Shown one piece after another: positions 22,063 to 33,395 of a stretch of 64,000 nucleotides of DNA. Below the pieces are notes generated by a model. It ran no database searches and had not been told where the DNA came from. It saw nothing but the letters and a program-made list of their open reading frames with translations. Both the position numbers and the translations under genes were made by a program. This DNA comes from Apodospora peruviana (taxonomy: Eukaryota > Ascomycota > Sordariomycetes > Sordariales > Lasiosphaeriaceae), in contig JAUEDM010000002.1 of assembly GCA_033439685.1 (NCBI GenBank), positions 4,402,001 to 4,466,000 of the forward strand. The letters are read 5' to 3'. Each line of letters begins with the position of its first letter. Positions within the stretch are counted from its first letter, which is position 1.

Positions 22063-23405
22063 TCATGTACCCTCCATACCCATAGTTGAAGTTTTCGGTG
22101 TAGAAACGTCTACATCGACCTTCTTGTTTTGCTCTTCAGGAGCACGGCCTTCCAAAATTTCCGTGGTATTATCGAGCTTTGCTGGAGCGACAGAGTCTAT
22201 AGAAGGCAGCGACGAACTGGTTGGGATGTTTTGTTTCGATGTGATAGTGAGTCCGTTGGTAGACATACCGTTACTCTGCTCGTTTTCTGACTCGTGATCT
22301 TTGCGGTCGGATGCTGGTGCGGAGCTCTCATCCTCCTTGGGTAACTGAGCGCTACTGCTCGCCGCAACAATTTCAGAACCCACATTCTCCATTTTCGTGT
22401 CAGAGCATGCTCTCTCCGTTTGAGAAGAAGGAGGAACTGCTTGGTTGGAACACACAACCGGGGCGGGCGCCTCGATTCGGCCATCATCCGGTAGTGGCCT
22501 AGAACTCGTAGGCGAGGATGATCCGTCGTGGCTGGCTGACATGTTACTGCTGCCTTCTTGACCACCAGCACGTTCCGACTTGGGTAGAGTAATGCCCCAG
22601 TCGTTCTTGAATCCTTTCCTTAAGAAGTCGTCAAAGTCACCGCGCTTGTGCTTCTCATGGGCAACCCACGCCTGGTATAGCCAGTCCTCGTCGTGCTTGC
22701 CGGTCTCGATATTCTCAAGGTAACGCACGCAGTCATGCCGGAAGTCGTCGTCGTTGCGAAGGGACTTTGGGTCAGGACGAGCATCTTCCGTTCCTGCGCC
22801 GAGGATATGTGTCTCATCGAGAAACTGTGCAAGGACTTCCTTCTTCTCTTCCGTTGCTAGGACGTTCCAGGCCTCAGGGAGCAAAAGTATCGCCTGTTCA
22901 CTGTTGTCAGTTTTGACGTTTTCAAGGGGAGAGGTTGGAGATCACGAACCCTTAGATCTGCTTGCGTCAGTGGTGACTTGGCATCTGTATAGACAAACGG
23001 AGCCTCCCATTTCCTTGCCTTGGCCGTCTTTCTGGGGACAGCTGGGGCGCAACCACTCGGCGTCTTAGGTATCGGTTTGCGCGTGGGTGTGATCCTGCGA
23101 CGTTTAGGCTGTGGCGGTTCGACAGTGCCGTCGTAATTTATCGTGATGGACTCCTGGGTCGTCTCTTGAGCTTCTTGAGCAGCTTCGGGCACCTTTGCGG
23201 CTTGATCCTCGCGGGGTCCCTCGGGAGCTTGGACGTCAACACTTTGAGCTTCAGAAATTTCCACTGCCTTCTTGGACTCTACCAGCTGATCCATAATCGA
23301 TGATAGGTCAGGATGGGCGAAAGGAGCTGTCGCACGCTGCTTCTCAGGGCTGCCATAAGCGCTCTCTGGAGGCGATGACAGAGGCGAACTGCTCTCTGCC
23401 ATCAT
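22063..23405 (-). CDS. Asx-homology (ASXH/DEUBAD-type) chromatin protein
   Basis: Two exons (22950-23405, 22063-22893; 56-nt intron) give 428 residues starting with a double Met. The N-terminal half is disordered with a basic cluster (PKRRRITPTRKPIPKTP), a probable nuclear localisation signal. The region from ~125 (WEAPFVYTDAKSPLTQADLR, spliced to AILLLPEAWNVLATEEKKEV, then QFLDETHIL, DDFRHDCVRYLENIETGKHD, KHKRGDFDDFLRKGFKNDWG) matches the Asx homology domain. In animals this domain in ASX/ASXL activates the BAP1/Calypso H2A deubiquitinase. The rest is Ser-rich and low complexity. Whether the fungal protein pairs with a UCH-type deubiquitinase is inference. The splice join inside the domain supports the model. 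Confidence 0.82.
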
Positions 23406-24284
23406 TAATGCCGCCTTAAGAGGCCAAAAATGATGGCAAATGAGGTTATGCGGTTTTGGCTTTCCTAGTGCGAAAGGAAGTAAAGCAAGTGGTGAGTCGA
23501 GAGTGGATTCGGGTTTGGGGAGCTTTCTGTGTGCTGCTTCACCAGTCGTTTTCTCACAAAGACAGTGGGTGATCAGAACCCTGATTTTTTATTATTAGCG
23601 GAATTATTTGCGCCTTTCATTCGTATATGTAGATGAGGGGCGAGCTTGAACGACAGCAAGCTTGATGTGAGTGAGGTCCAGGTGTGTGGATGCACGAACT
23701 GGGGGAGCCGTACTCCGTAATCTGCAAGGCTGATCCCCTACAGCGAGGGGCAGCCAAGACCCTGGCAAGGATTGGCTAGCCTTGTAAGCTTTCTTCTCAG
23801 GGGCCCTGGAGCACCAAAGCAGCACTGACAGCTGTTCGCGCACGGACCTCTAGCCGGTTTTTATTTGTTGCTAAAGACAATCTGCATCATCAAATGCTGC
23901 CCCCCTCCCCTGTCCATCACTGATATTCAACTCTGTGAAATTGTATGAAGATATTTGCGTTTGCGAGTCCAAGACCAATCAATCCACCGTGAAAGCAAGG
24001 CACTCAAAGGTTCACCTTGCAAATACCCGAACAAAGCTTTACGCCGAGCCGCAGGTTCTTGTTACCTGATTGCCTGAAGTGACGACATATCCCATCTCGA
24101 AAAGCCACGTACATACTGCCTCCAAAGCCGTGTGCTGCACCACTTTGTCCCGCGCAAACCTTGGATGCCCACCCGAGTTCCTACCTGCCCAGGTCGTGCC
24201 CAACTGGCCCGAAACACGATTATCTTCAGAAAGTCGTCATATCCCACAGTTTGACTTGGAGAGGTAGCTCCAGATCACAGCAAA
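23406..24284. promoter_or_regulatory. Divergent promoter region, ASXH protein / sec22
   Basis: These 879 bp lie between outward-facing starts. Small open frames lack recognisable content. No other feature is supported. Confidence 0.5.
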
Positions 24285-25005
24285 ATGATTCGCTCAACAC
24301 AAATTGCACGGCTCGACGGTATGTCATTTTCTTCCAACCCTGCCAGTCAACAAAGCAGTCAACTAACCTGTCCTCCCGGAAAAAAAAGGCCTAATGCTCT
24401 GCGCATCAGTCGACGACGAGCAGACGGAATCGGCCCTCTCCGAAGTCAAATCCCAAGTCAAACTGATCCTGCGCCGGCTGAACCGCAACTCGGAACCGCA
24501 AGCCAGCATCGAGTCAGGAGCGGCCTACACGCTCCACTACCTTATTTCTCAGGACATCGTCTTCGTCTGCGTCACCGACCGCTCGTACCCGCGCAAGCTG
24601 GCGTTCACCTACCTTTCCGACCTCGCGGCCGAGTTCGCGACCACGTACCCGCCGCAGCAGCTCATGTCACCCACGCTGCGCCCATACGCCTTCATGGAGT
24701 TCGACACCTTTATCAGCCGCACCAAGGCGACGTACTCCGATACCCGCGCCACCCAGAACCTCGACAAGCTCAACGACGAGCTGCGCGACGTGACAAAAGT
24801 CATGACCAAGAATATCGAAGATCTGCTCTACCGGGGTGACAGCCTTGAGCGCATGGGCGAGCTGAGCAGCAGGCTGCGGGACGACAGCAAAAAGTACAAG
24901 AGGGCGGCTGTCAAGATCAACTGGGATCTGATGCTCAAGCAGTACGGCCCCTTCGCAGGTTTGGGTTTGTTTATCCTGATATTCACCTGGTGGAGGTTCT
25001 TTTGA
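24285..25005 (+). CDS. sec22: Sec22, ER-Golgi R-SNARE
   Basis: Two exons (24285-24318, 24389-25005; 70-nt intron) give 216 residues, the normal Sec22 length. An N-terminal longin domain (MIRSTQIARLDGLMLCASVD, AYTLHYLISQDIVFVCVTD, RKLAFTYLSDLAAEFATTYP) is followed by the SNARE coil (NLDKLNDELRDVTKVMTKNI, DLLYRGDSLERMGELSSRL) with the zero-layer Arg in RGDSL. A C-terminal tail anchor (YGPFAGLGLFILIFTWWRFF) ends the protein. Sec22 cycles between ER and Golgi and pairs with Sed5/Bos1/Bet1 or Ufe1 complexes. The identification is firm. Confidence 0.96.
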
Positions 25006-25612
25006 AGTTTCACTATATTCTCTCTTCCATCAATTCATTAGAGCCATTGCTGTTTTTTATCTTTTTATATACCAGATGTCTTGTTATCTAGGTAAGAAAT
25101 GGAACCTCGTTCCTTGTTCTGCATCTGGTGGGCTCGGGGTGGTAGGTATTCGGGTATAATTTTCCCTGATATGGGTTTAAGCATGGAGTTTCAAGGGGGA
25201 GAAGGAATCGACCAGGGACTGAAATCCGAAAGTTCAGGCTTGGCTTTGACATGCTCTTTTCCTGTACCCATTCTTTCTGTGTATGTAAGAATGTGTCTAT
25301 ATAAGTCCAGACCCTGATGTAAAAGAAGCCGTAGTATGTCGGCATGCCATACCTCGTGGCGTAATATCTTGTATCGTCATAAGAACAGTGAACGTTGCCC
25401 TTACTTACCAAAAATCAAGTCCAAGCAAGATCCAAGGTCACCAACCAAAGGGGCTTCCCTTCCGTTCCTTTTTTGCGCCTTTGACTCCACTCTAATCCCT
25501 CCTCTATTTCCCCAAAATAACTGCCATCATCATCGCTGGAGAGAATATGAAAACAAGTGGCCCTGTAACCCAACCTGAACAAATCGAAAAAAGCACACTC
25601 CTAAGAACGCCT
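25006..25612. other. Convergent 3' intergenic region
   Basis: This lies between sec22 and the Cys-rich protein gene. Nothing beyond 3' UTR sequence is evident. Confidence 0.5.
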
Positions 25613-26808
25613 TCACATGACCCTACAATTCGACTTCGCAGCGGCCGGTAGCGGTAGCGGTAGCGTCGGTAACGATACCGCCGGCACCGCCATCGCGGTG
25701 TGATACCACTCCAGGTGGGCCTGGAAGGCCTCGAGGTCCTCGAACCCCTTCTCGTCCTGGGCGTACTTGACATCCTCCTCGCTGTCCTTCCCCTGGTCGA
25801 AGTACGTGTACTCGTCACAGTACGGACATAATACCCTCGACCGCCAGTCTCCCGGCTCCGGCGCGAGGTGGTTCGCTATCGCCAGCGGCGCAAACACGAC
25901 ACTCTTCTCCTCCGGGGGCGCTTCGTGAGTGACCCCCCGCGCTTGCCAGTTCGGATACGTCGACCCGTGCGGTAAGGGCGTCCGCGCAGACGGCATGGTC
26001 TGCAAGTTGGGCCAGACGATGAAGCCGTCGCAGAAGTCGCAGACAAAAGCCACGTCGTGCTCGGTGAAGCGCTCAAACTTGCCGACCGCATTGCAGCAAG
26101 GCACGAGCTCTTCCAGACTCGATCTCCGTACCGGGTCGACCGAGGGTACCTCGCCCCGCTCGCGCGCCGCTTCGTCCGAGGCCGCCCTCTCGTGCTGCTG
26201 CTGCCAGGGAGGCAGCTCTTCCCTGTCTTTTAGGCGCTTCTGCCTTTCTAGCTCGTTCCGTTTTTGTTGTCGATATACTTGAAAGGCGCCTAGACATCTG
26301 GTGCCTTCTTGTTCCGCCGCGAATATGCGCCGTGCGGCGCGGCATTGGGCTCGGTGCAGCTCGCGTTTGAGGTCGGTTGTGTCACGTGCCCATATTGGGT
26401 TTATAGGCCCGCCCTGTCGTGCCCAGTCCTTGAAGTTTTGCGCATGGTTTTCGAATTTGGCCCGGAGGGCACGCAGTTCGACGATTGACTCAGCTGTGTT
26501 GCAAGCGCATGTGATTAGCAGAGGTGGTGCGACAGCAATGGTTCGGTTGGACCCAGGCATGGCATAGGCTTACCCGTCCTGTCGTTTTGGTAATAGAACT
26601 GGCCATTCACCAACGGTGCGAGTTCCTGGTAGTCCTTTTTCGCATCGTCGAGCGCCTCCTCCAGAGCTCGGCACTGCTCGAATTCGTCAGGGCCCCATTG
26701 GCGCTTGTCGGCGAGCATAAGAATGCGCAGCGAGTCGCTTAGGAAGGTTGCGATGTCGGCCAGCAGAGCCCCGACCGTGTCGGCATTTCCCCCGCCTCCA
26801 CCACTCAT
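25613..26808 (-). CDS. Conserved-looking protein with paired Cys motifs, function unknown
   Basis: Two exons (26574-26808, 25613-26493; 80-nt intron) give 371 residues beginning MSGGGGGNADTVGALLADIA. I do not recognise the family. The first ~190 residues are mostly helical and charged (LRALRAKFENHAQNFKDWAR, VYRQQKRNELERQKRLKDRE), likely coiled coil. The C-terminal half has two CxxC pairs (VCDFCDGFIVW and VLCPYCDEYTYFD) and a downstream HxxxxH (FQAHLEWYH), a spacing able to bind zinc, plus LVPCCNAV. A C-terminal Pro/Leu/Ala tail comes from a GC-rich repetitive stretch. A DNA/RNA- or membrane-binding adaptor is possible but not shown. The splice join (NDRT-AESIVELRALRAKF) keeps frame. Confidence 0.7.
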
Positions 26809-27211
26809 ATCTCTTTCCCTCACCCCTTCCTGTGGCCGTCTATCGTGTAGAAAGTCCCTTTCTGGCCGCAGAGTTCTGGTTGTAAATCTGTCTGGACTTT
26901 GTCCGCTCGCCCTTTCTTGCTGATCGAGGCGCTGCGGCCGGCAGGCGGCGCTATTGCCTGCTGTCGCCGCGGATTTGCGCAATGGCTGTCGTCGTCATAC
27001 AGACTTTTTCGTGTCGTTTTTTCGGAGGCGTTATCTTGGAGTTGGTGTCTTCTTATGACAAGCGGCTTGTCACACGTGAATGTCCGGCAGTCACGCCGGA
27101 GACTGATGGATGGTTGGTTGGTTCGTTTTCGTGGTGTAAGAGGAAAGAGGGTCGGTTTCTTGGCATACAACATGGGGGATGGGAGCTTCTAGACCCGTCC
27201 GTCGTGCTGGG

Positions 27212-27235
27212 CCTAGGGGGTCACCTAGGGGGTCA
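27212..27235. repeat. 12-bp tandem pair
   Basis: CCTAGGGGGTCA occurs twice back to back. It lies about 400 bp upstream of the minus-strand Cys-rich protein gene. Confidence 0.9.
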
Positions 27236-28189
27236 TATTCCAGCGTTCTTCCCGGCTCGTCTTCGAACTAAGATATGAACGGATCCGTATCCGTAGTGCT
27301 GAGCGATAAGGATATGAGTGGTAAGCTTGTCCCTGACGGCGCCTGCAGCTTACACACTAAACGCCCAAAGTACAAATGGATCAAGCCGAGGGCGCTTGGC
27401 AGTTTGTTGGATCATGAACACTTGACGTTTAGCTTGGGGTCCGGATTAAACCAGGTGTTCCGCGAGACGGATTGGGAAATATAATAAGAGAGTGGAAGAA
27501 CAGAGAAAGAGATGGGAACCACCATGCCCATGCCGAGCATGTGGATTGTGGAGGGGCACGGATGGGGGGACATGGGGACTTAACTTAGACTACGGTACCT
27601 GTCGGCGAGTCCATGCACATCATCGTCACCGTAGGCCAGGAAAGAGCAACCGAAATACGGTTCGGATCTCGTATCTTAGACCTTTGACATATGGGTTTTT
27701 TCCCCTGTTTTGTTGCCAACTCTACCTCTCCGACATAATGGCGTTACCGCCTAAGCTCAGAAGCATCGTTCTCACTCGCGTGCCCTGTAATCTACGATCC
27801 TCTCTGAACCCCTCCAACATCCTGCATGCGCCCAAAGAACCACATATATATACGGGGTACAAAGTAAAAGCCGAGGTGAAACAGACACATGTAATCGGGA
27901 TGTCAAGAAGGACGGATGCAGCTTGATCAAGACTGCCCATCATGCACGATCGGGATTGGTGCAACTACGGCGGCACAGCACATGAATTCACTCCGCAGAC
28001 CTAGACTACCTGGTCAAATGGCCCGACCCGGGAGAAGATCCCAATCTGATCACCCGTTTTGGACCTTCATCCGATCATGGGGATACCATCACCACCCAGC
28101 TGAACAAACAGACTCCCAGACCACCTATCGGAGATGAAGTTAGTTTTAGCGTAGGTCGTGGTGTGTAACAGATTCGGTACGTACCTGGT

Positions 28190-28210
28190 CTAGAACTACC
28201 TTAGTTCTAG
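28190..28210. repeat. Perfect 9-bp inverted repeat
   Basis: CTAGAACTA and TAGTTCTAG are separated by CCT. It would form a tight hairpin. It is followed by GTAGG and resembles other TAGGTA-type intergenic palindromes of the window. Confidence 0.9.
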
Positions 28211-28730
28211 GTAGGTCCAAATGCCGCCAATATTTGTGCTAGAAGTTCAGCCCTATTACGGGGTGCAGGCAACGGGACACACTTGTCATCCAACCACTGG
28301 AGACAGGTAGAAACAGAGTTGAGACATGGGGGTGAGGAGGTCGGCAGCTTACCGTTATTCGGATTTCGGTCTCGTCCAACCATTGCTTACAAGTCTCTAT
28401 ACACTTACTTTGACCCGACAAGCTACACATCAGGAGAGAGTTGCGTGTGAGTTTGCTAATTGCCAAGACATTGGTAAGGTTTGCAAGTGGCAGGAGGCCT
28501 CATTATTAGGCTGCTTACGACAGGCATACCGGTAGCAAACTTCGAAAACTAGGTACCTACGGATTACAGTACCTACCTACCTACTAATCCGACATCATCA
28601 ACTAGACGGGCGTTGGCCAATCATTGCTCACATATATGCTTTCGAATGCTTAACGTTCCTATATCGGATATCAATGTGTATACAAGAATTCCAAGTCCCA
28701 ATCTTCCGCATGTTTCCTTCACTAACAACC

Positions 28731-30817
28731 TTATTTCCTCTTCTTCGCACCACCGGTGCTCGCTCCAGTCGCCTGTCGCACAGCGCTTCCGACCAGTTCC
28801 GCCGCCTTCTCCGAAGCCGCTTCAGGGGCAACAGCAGGAGGCAATGTTTTATCCATCTCCTTCTTCTCACTCTCATCCTCGTCATCACCACCCTGGCCGA
28901 ACTCATTAACGCGCGTGTAATCGACCTTGTACTTCCACCGCTGGTATATATACACGAAGAATATCACATCGTCGCGCAGCGTTGCGATACGGTGCAAGAA
29001 GGGCATTTTGATGGTAAAGGCAAATAGGTCGTCGATAAACGTGTTGAGGAACTTGTACATCATGGCCTTGGAGGGCATATGCGCCACACTCTTGAGGCGA
29101 TAGTTGATGTACAGCGACGGCACCATCATCAAGAAGCCGTATGCGTAGACAGATCCGACGAGCGTGGTGATGATGTACGAATACCACGACTTGTGCGTAT
29201 CGTAGATGAGCGAATAGACAGCATACGCCAGCAGCAACGGTACGCCGGCGATGTACATGTACTTGAAGGCGATCTCGTCGTACTCCTTGGTCTTTGCCTC
29301 CGTCTCGCTGAGCTTATGCTTGTCCTCGAATGAGATGCGGTACGGGATGACAGAACCGGGTGCGGCTGGCCGAACTCGAACGTTGACGACGGTGGTGACT
29401 TTCCAGAGCTCGATAACGATGCCGACGCCTTGGGAACCAAGAATCATCCAGCTTGTGTTGGCCGACTGGTCGACGAGATACAAGAAAATGACAAGCTGCA
29501 TAAAGACGTTGGCCAGGATGGACCGCACCGAAATTCCGACATTGTCCTTCTTCTTGCGATAGTGTGCGATATCGGAACCGAATGCAAGCGTCTCGAGGAG
29601 CATGTGCGCAATGCTGACAATAATAGTAATGCCGAGGAGAATCGGGTTGGTGTCAAGGAAAATCTCCTTGATCATCTCAACCTCGCTGCCGTCGCTTCCG
29701 CCAGCGATTGGGGTTCCGAAAGCAGCCTGACGAGCCGCCTCCTTCGAGCTCGCGTCGATGGATGCCATCGTCTTGAACTTCCAGTCTGCCAAGTTGTTAA
29801 GGTCAATGTGCATTGGCAAGGTCTTTACCGTGTCATTCAGCAATGTCATGTGGGCCTTGAGCTGCCAGAATGTATTGACAAACAGGGTCGGATAATACCA
29901 CGAGTTCTGACCAGACCCATCCCGGGCACCTGTTGCCTCGAGCCGCACGAACTGGCGGGCAGCAGGATGGATCTGGGGAAACGACACGACACCCGAATTC
30001 GGAATAAAAGACAACGAGACATTCGGGTGGTAGTAGTTGGCGATAATGGGCCCTGAGGACACGTCTTCTTCTTGCTCGAGCTGCTCTTCCTCGGCTGTCG
30101 CATTCGCACTTTCCAGCAAGTTTCTGGTCTTGGCTACTTTCTTCTTGGGGATGTACTGGGTCATCGGGTAGATAAAGTGGTATGCCGAGCCCGGGTCGAA
30201 GTTCGGCTGTGTAGGATCGAGATTGGCCCCAGACAGGCCAACGTAAAAGTGTCCCCAAAGCGTGCCATTGTGCTGAACAGATGTCGGTACCTCGATGACT
30301 CTATCCGAGGCGCGCTTGTCGCTGTAATTGCCAATTCCGAACTGCTTCTCCTCAAGCACAACCAGGTCTCCCGGAGTGTCCTTCAGGGGGGTCGGGATAA
30401 GCGACTCGGAGATTGTTACAATAATATCGATCTTGCTGTTGTCAGGCCATATAGGTGCAATGAGTTGTGGTATAGTATTGTAGACGGCGCCTTCGTCGAG
30501 GTGGTTGGGACGTTCGTAATAGGGGGGAACTGTGGTTACGGCGGCGACCTGGACAGTCTTTCCGCTGGCATCTTGAACAGTCGTCGTCGTCTTCTGCCCG
30601 GTACCCATGACTTTGCTCATCACAAACTGTAGAGCCATATATATGGCAATTCCCTTGAGGATTTTCGTGGTCACGGAATCCTAAAGATAGGGTCAGCACA
30701 TTTCGACAACAGCCGTGGCTTCATTTATTTTGACAGTGTTGCGCGAAAATGTCGACTTACCCCTGGCACTTCTTCCCGCCGCGCAGGCGGTTCGCCCGCA
30801 GCATTTGGTTGTGGCAT
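28731..30817 (-). CDS. CLPTM1-family multi-pass ER membrane protein
   Basis: Two exons (30761-30817, 28731-30680; 80-nt intron) give 668 residues. Exon 1 encodes the short cytosolic MPQPNAAGEPPARREEVPG. A first membrane segment (GIAIYMALQFVMSKVMG) precedes a large luminal domain (ISESLIPTPLKD, LWGHFYVGLSGANLDP, YYHPNVSLSFIPNSG) with N-glycosylation sequons. Several C-terminal membrane segments follow (NPILLGITIIVSIAHMLLET, LANVFMQLVIFLYLVD, LLLAYAVYSLIYD). The motifs YRISFEDKH and DDVIFFVYIYQRWKYKVD are family hallmarks. In animals CLPTM1 retains GABA-A receptors in the ER and CLPTM1L scrambles glucosaminyl-PI; the fungal role is not known. The tail is acidic then Lys-rich. Confidence 0.92.
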
Positions 30818-32273
30818 TTTAAGTTCCTCGTTGCCCGGGTCACCTTGTTTGGTTTGTCTGGAAGGTTAAAATCGGAAGGGAAGAGAGGAATAACGGAGCC
30901 ACGAGTCGTCGAGGCGACTTCGATACGAAAGTGAAAGTGGGCCTTTGCAATTGCCTGGCAGTGGCCGTCCACTAGCGTCGGGCCACTGTCCCACGTCCCC
31001 GGATTGACCGTGTAACCAATCAGTCCCGAATGCAAGCCATGCCGCAACTCACGAACAGTAGAGCTTCCATGGCGACATCAAACTATCAAAACCTGTAAAG
31101 AGTTTACTACCTTACCAACTAGAGATTTTGTAGGAGTGACTGGAGTATCATCATCAATTATTTCCCGGAGTCAAGGAAGTACACTAGCAAGACATGCAGC
31201 TCGTCTCACGGTACAGAGTGTATCTTAACTGTATGGTAGCGGGGCAGACGCAAGCCCCCCCGAGTGCCCTCGTCAGCCCCCGGGGGGGGGAGGGGGGTTG
31301 AGGGAGAAGGGGTTATCGAACGTTAGCCACCATGTCAACCTAAATGATGGGTTTGACGGTTTCACTTCCCTACCAAGGAAAGCAACCTCAACAGCTCACC
31401 TTGAAGCCTCGATGCTTTCCAACTTCTCCGCTTTCCTTGTTGAAAACACCGAGCAGACGGTACCTCGAAGCCTCCATCGATGTTACCAGAAAGTCTGGGT
31501 TAGGCGTCGTGCTTCTCATTGGCAATATTTGTCAATCCTCGAGCACTTCCAGCGTCACAACAGGGAACACGCTGCGTTGTCGATGCGCTATCCAACCATC
31601 GTTATGTCATAGGTGAGCCGGCCACTTGCTCGTACCAACTTTGGCCACGGGGTCACAAAGACGCCCTGTGCCTTGAATTCACAGTGTCCCGGAGATGTCA
31701 GTGGCGGTTTAATACTTGTCAGCTTTGAAGCTACAAGTTTAGATCGCAAAAGGGCGTTTTGAGGTCTAATTAGGTATGCTTGTCAGGTAGCGGGTACGGT
31801 GCGAGAGGCCCAATGTTTAAGCTTTTATATATCTTTCTCGTCTCCCCGTCAAGCGCGCGGCGCAGTTCGCTATCAGAGTTGCCCATTCAGGTTCCAACTC
31901 GGGGGAAGTCGTTACCTCGTTGCTTTTGTTGGCTGCCGCTTCGTCTGAAACTCCACTTCATCAGTACTATCTCAAGTTACTGAATCCAGGGACCCCGCTG
32001 CCGTTATCGGTTCGACCCTACAAACATTGGATTACATCCCCTATTGTTATAGATTCCAAATTCACCTCTAGGTTGTTTCGCAGTGACTCAGAGTAACAGT
32101 ATATCGATCTTGGGCTTTCACTCGGTCACGTACACACCCAAATACCTAAGAAAGCCGAGTTCCAAACGTTGAGCAAAAGCTGTGATATTCCCCTCGCCAC
32201 ACTTTTCTTTCCCTTCAAGCTTGCTACCTTACTTAGACCACTTTCTTCATCCACCCACGATACACACCACAAA
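30818..32273. promoter_or_regulatory. Divergent intergenic region, CLPTM1 / LOG gene
   Basis: About 1.45 kb with no supported gene. A strong G-run cluster lies at ~31276-31312. A TATATAT run (~31827) sits 440 bp before the LOG start. Otherwise nothing is seen. Confidence 0.5.
31276..31312 (+). other. Potential G-quadruplex tract
   Basis: Runs of nine, six, three and four G separated by A, TTGA and AGAA form a canonical G4 pattern on the plus strand, preceded by C-runs. It lies in the intergenic region, ~1 kb upstream of the LOG gene and ~460 bp upstream of CLPTM1. Confidence 0.6.
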
Positions 32274-33069
32274 ATGGCTTCAGGCGGCGGCTCTCCCTTT
32301 CCCTCCTCCGGACCAACGTCTCGAACCGACACGCCCTCAAATGCTCCCAAGCGAACCAAGATCTGCGTCTACTGCGGCTCCTCACCCGGCTTTGCTCCGG
32401 AGCACATGGAAGCCGCCCGATCCCTTGCTCGGGCCATGGCGGCGGCTAACATTGCTCTCGGTAAACCTCTCCCTTACATTTCTGTATCTTTACAAAAACA
32501 TATTAAGCTGACCTCTCCCCCAAATAGTCTATGGAGGAGGCACCGTCGGACTAATGGGTGAGGTCGCCAAAACACTCGTCTCGCTTTCCGGTCCGGACTC
32601 GGTGCACGGCATCATCCCGGAGGCGCTGGTGCGGTACGAGCGTGACCGGACCTACATATCAACAGACGACGGAAACCTGGCCGTCCCGGAGGAAGAAGTC
32701 TTCGGGCGCACGACCATCGTCAAGGACATGCACACGCGCAAGCAGATGATGGCGCAGGAGGTGCTGGCCGGCGGCCCAGGGAGCGGCTTCATCGCCTTGA
32801 GCGGCGGCTACGGCACCATCGAGGAGCTCTTTGAGACGGCCACGTGGAACCAGCTGGGCATCCACACCAAGGGGATATGCGTGCTGAACGTTAATGGTTT
32901 CTACGATGGGATCCTGTCGTGGATCAAGAAGAGCATTGCCGAAGGATTCATCCGCGAGGGCAACGGGAGTATCTTGGTCGAGGCCAACACCGCCGAGGAT
33001 GCGATCAAGGCGCTGAAGGAGTACAAGGTTTCCGAGTCAGTATTAAAGCTCTCGTGGGGCAACCAGTAG
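32274..33069 (+). CDS. LOG-family cytokinin-nucleotide phosphoribohydrolase-like protein
   Basis: Two exons (32274-32460, 32528-33069; 67-nt intron) give 242 residues. After ~27 Ser/Pro-rich residues the Rossmann-like core starts ICVYCGSSPG, then VYGGGTVGLMG, DMHTRK (R133, K134) and SGGYGTIEE (154-162). The LOG/lysine-decarboxylase-like fold hydrolyses N-ribose bonds of nucleoside 5'-monophosphates; in plants and some fungi LOG enzymes release active cytokinin. The usual PGGxGTxxE reads SGGYGTIEE: Pro becomes Ser but Gly and Glu residues are kept, as I recall for fungal members. It is probably cytosolic. Substrate (AMP or isopentenyl-AMP) is not decided by sequence; no isopentenyltransferase gene is adjacent. 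Confidence 0.9.
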
Positions 33070-33395
33070 GCCGAGTATACATAGAAGCATTATGTGTCTC
33101 ACGCTTGGAAATGCATTCACGAAATGGCGTCAATAAGCGATCGGGAGAGGGCGAATCATCCGCTAGTTGTGTTGTTCCTCTACGCTTCTTCAAAAATAGA
33201 TAGCCCTAAAAATGTAATGGCCTACATCATGATTCCTGCCGATAGCTTAAAGCAGACCATCTGCTAAATAAGGATGGGTTATTGTGATGTGCACTCTTGG
33301 ACAACTTGTCCCGCGACTGATAATGAATCGACCGATGATATATCATCAGTCGAGGTACTTAGGCTCCCCTCGGTGTAGCTAAACTCGTGCTCATT
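33070..33395. other. Convergent 3' intergenic region
   Basis: About 330 bp between the LOG and pre5 genes. Nothing else is seen. Confidence 0.5.

Larger units (their letters stand above)
26809..28730. other. 1.9-kb gene-free region with small repeats
   Basis: No supported gene. It includes the promoter of the Cys-rich protein gene and the 3' UTR of CLPTM1. Repeats present: a 12-bp tandem pair CCTAGGGGGTCA (27212-27235), a perfect 9-bp inverted repeat (28190-28210) and TACC repeats (28549-28586). Confidence 0.5.

Noticed and set aside
27492..27926. 144-codon plus-strand open frame in the gene-free region
   Set aside because: No conserved motif, no sensible splice partners and low-quality composition; treated as chance.
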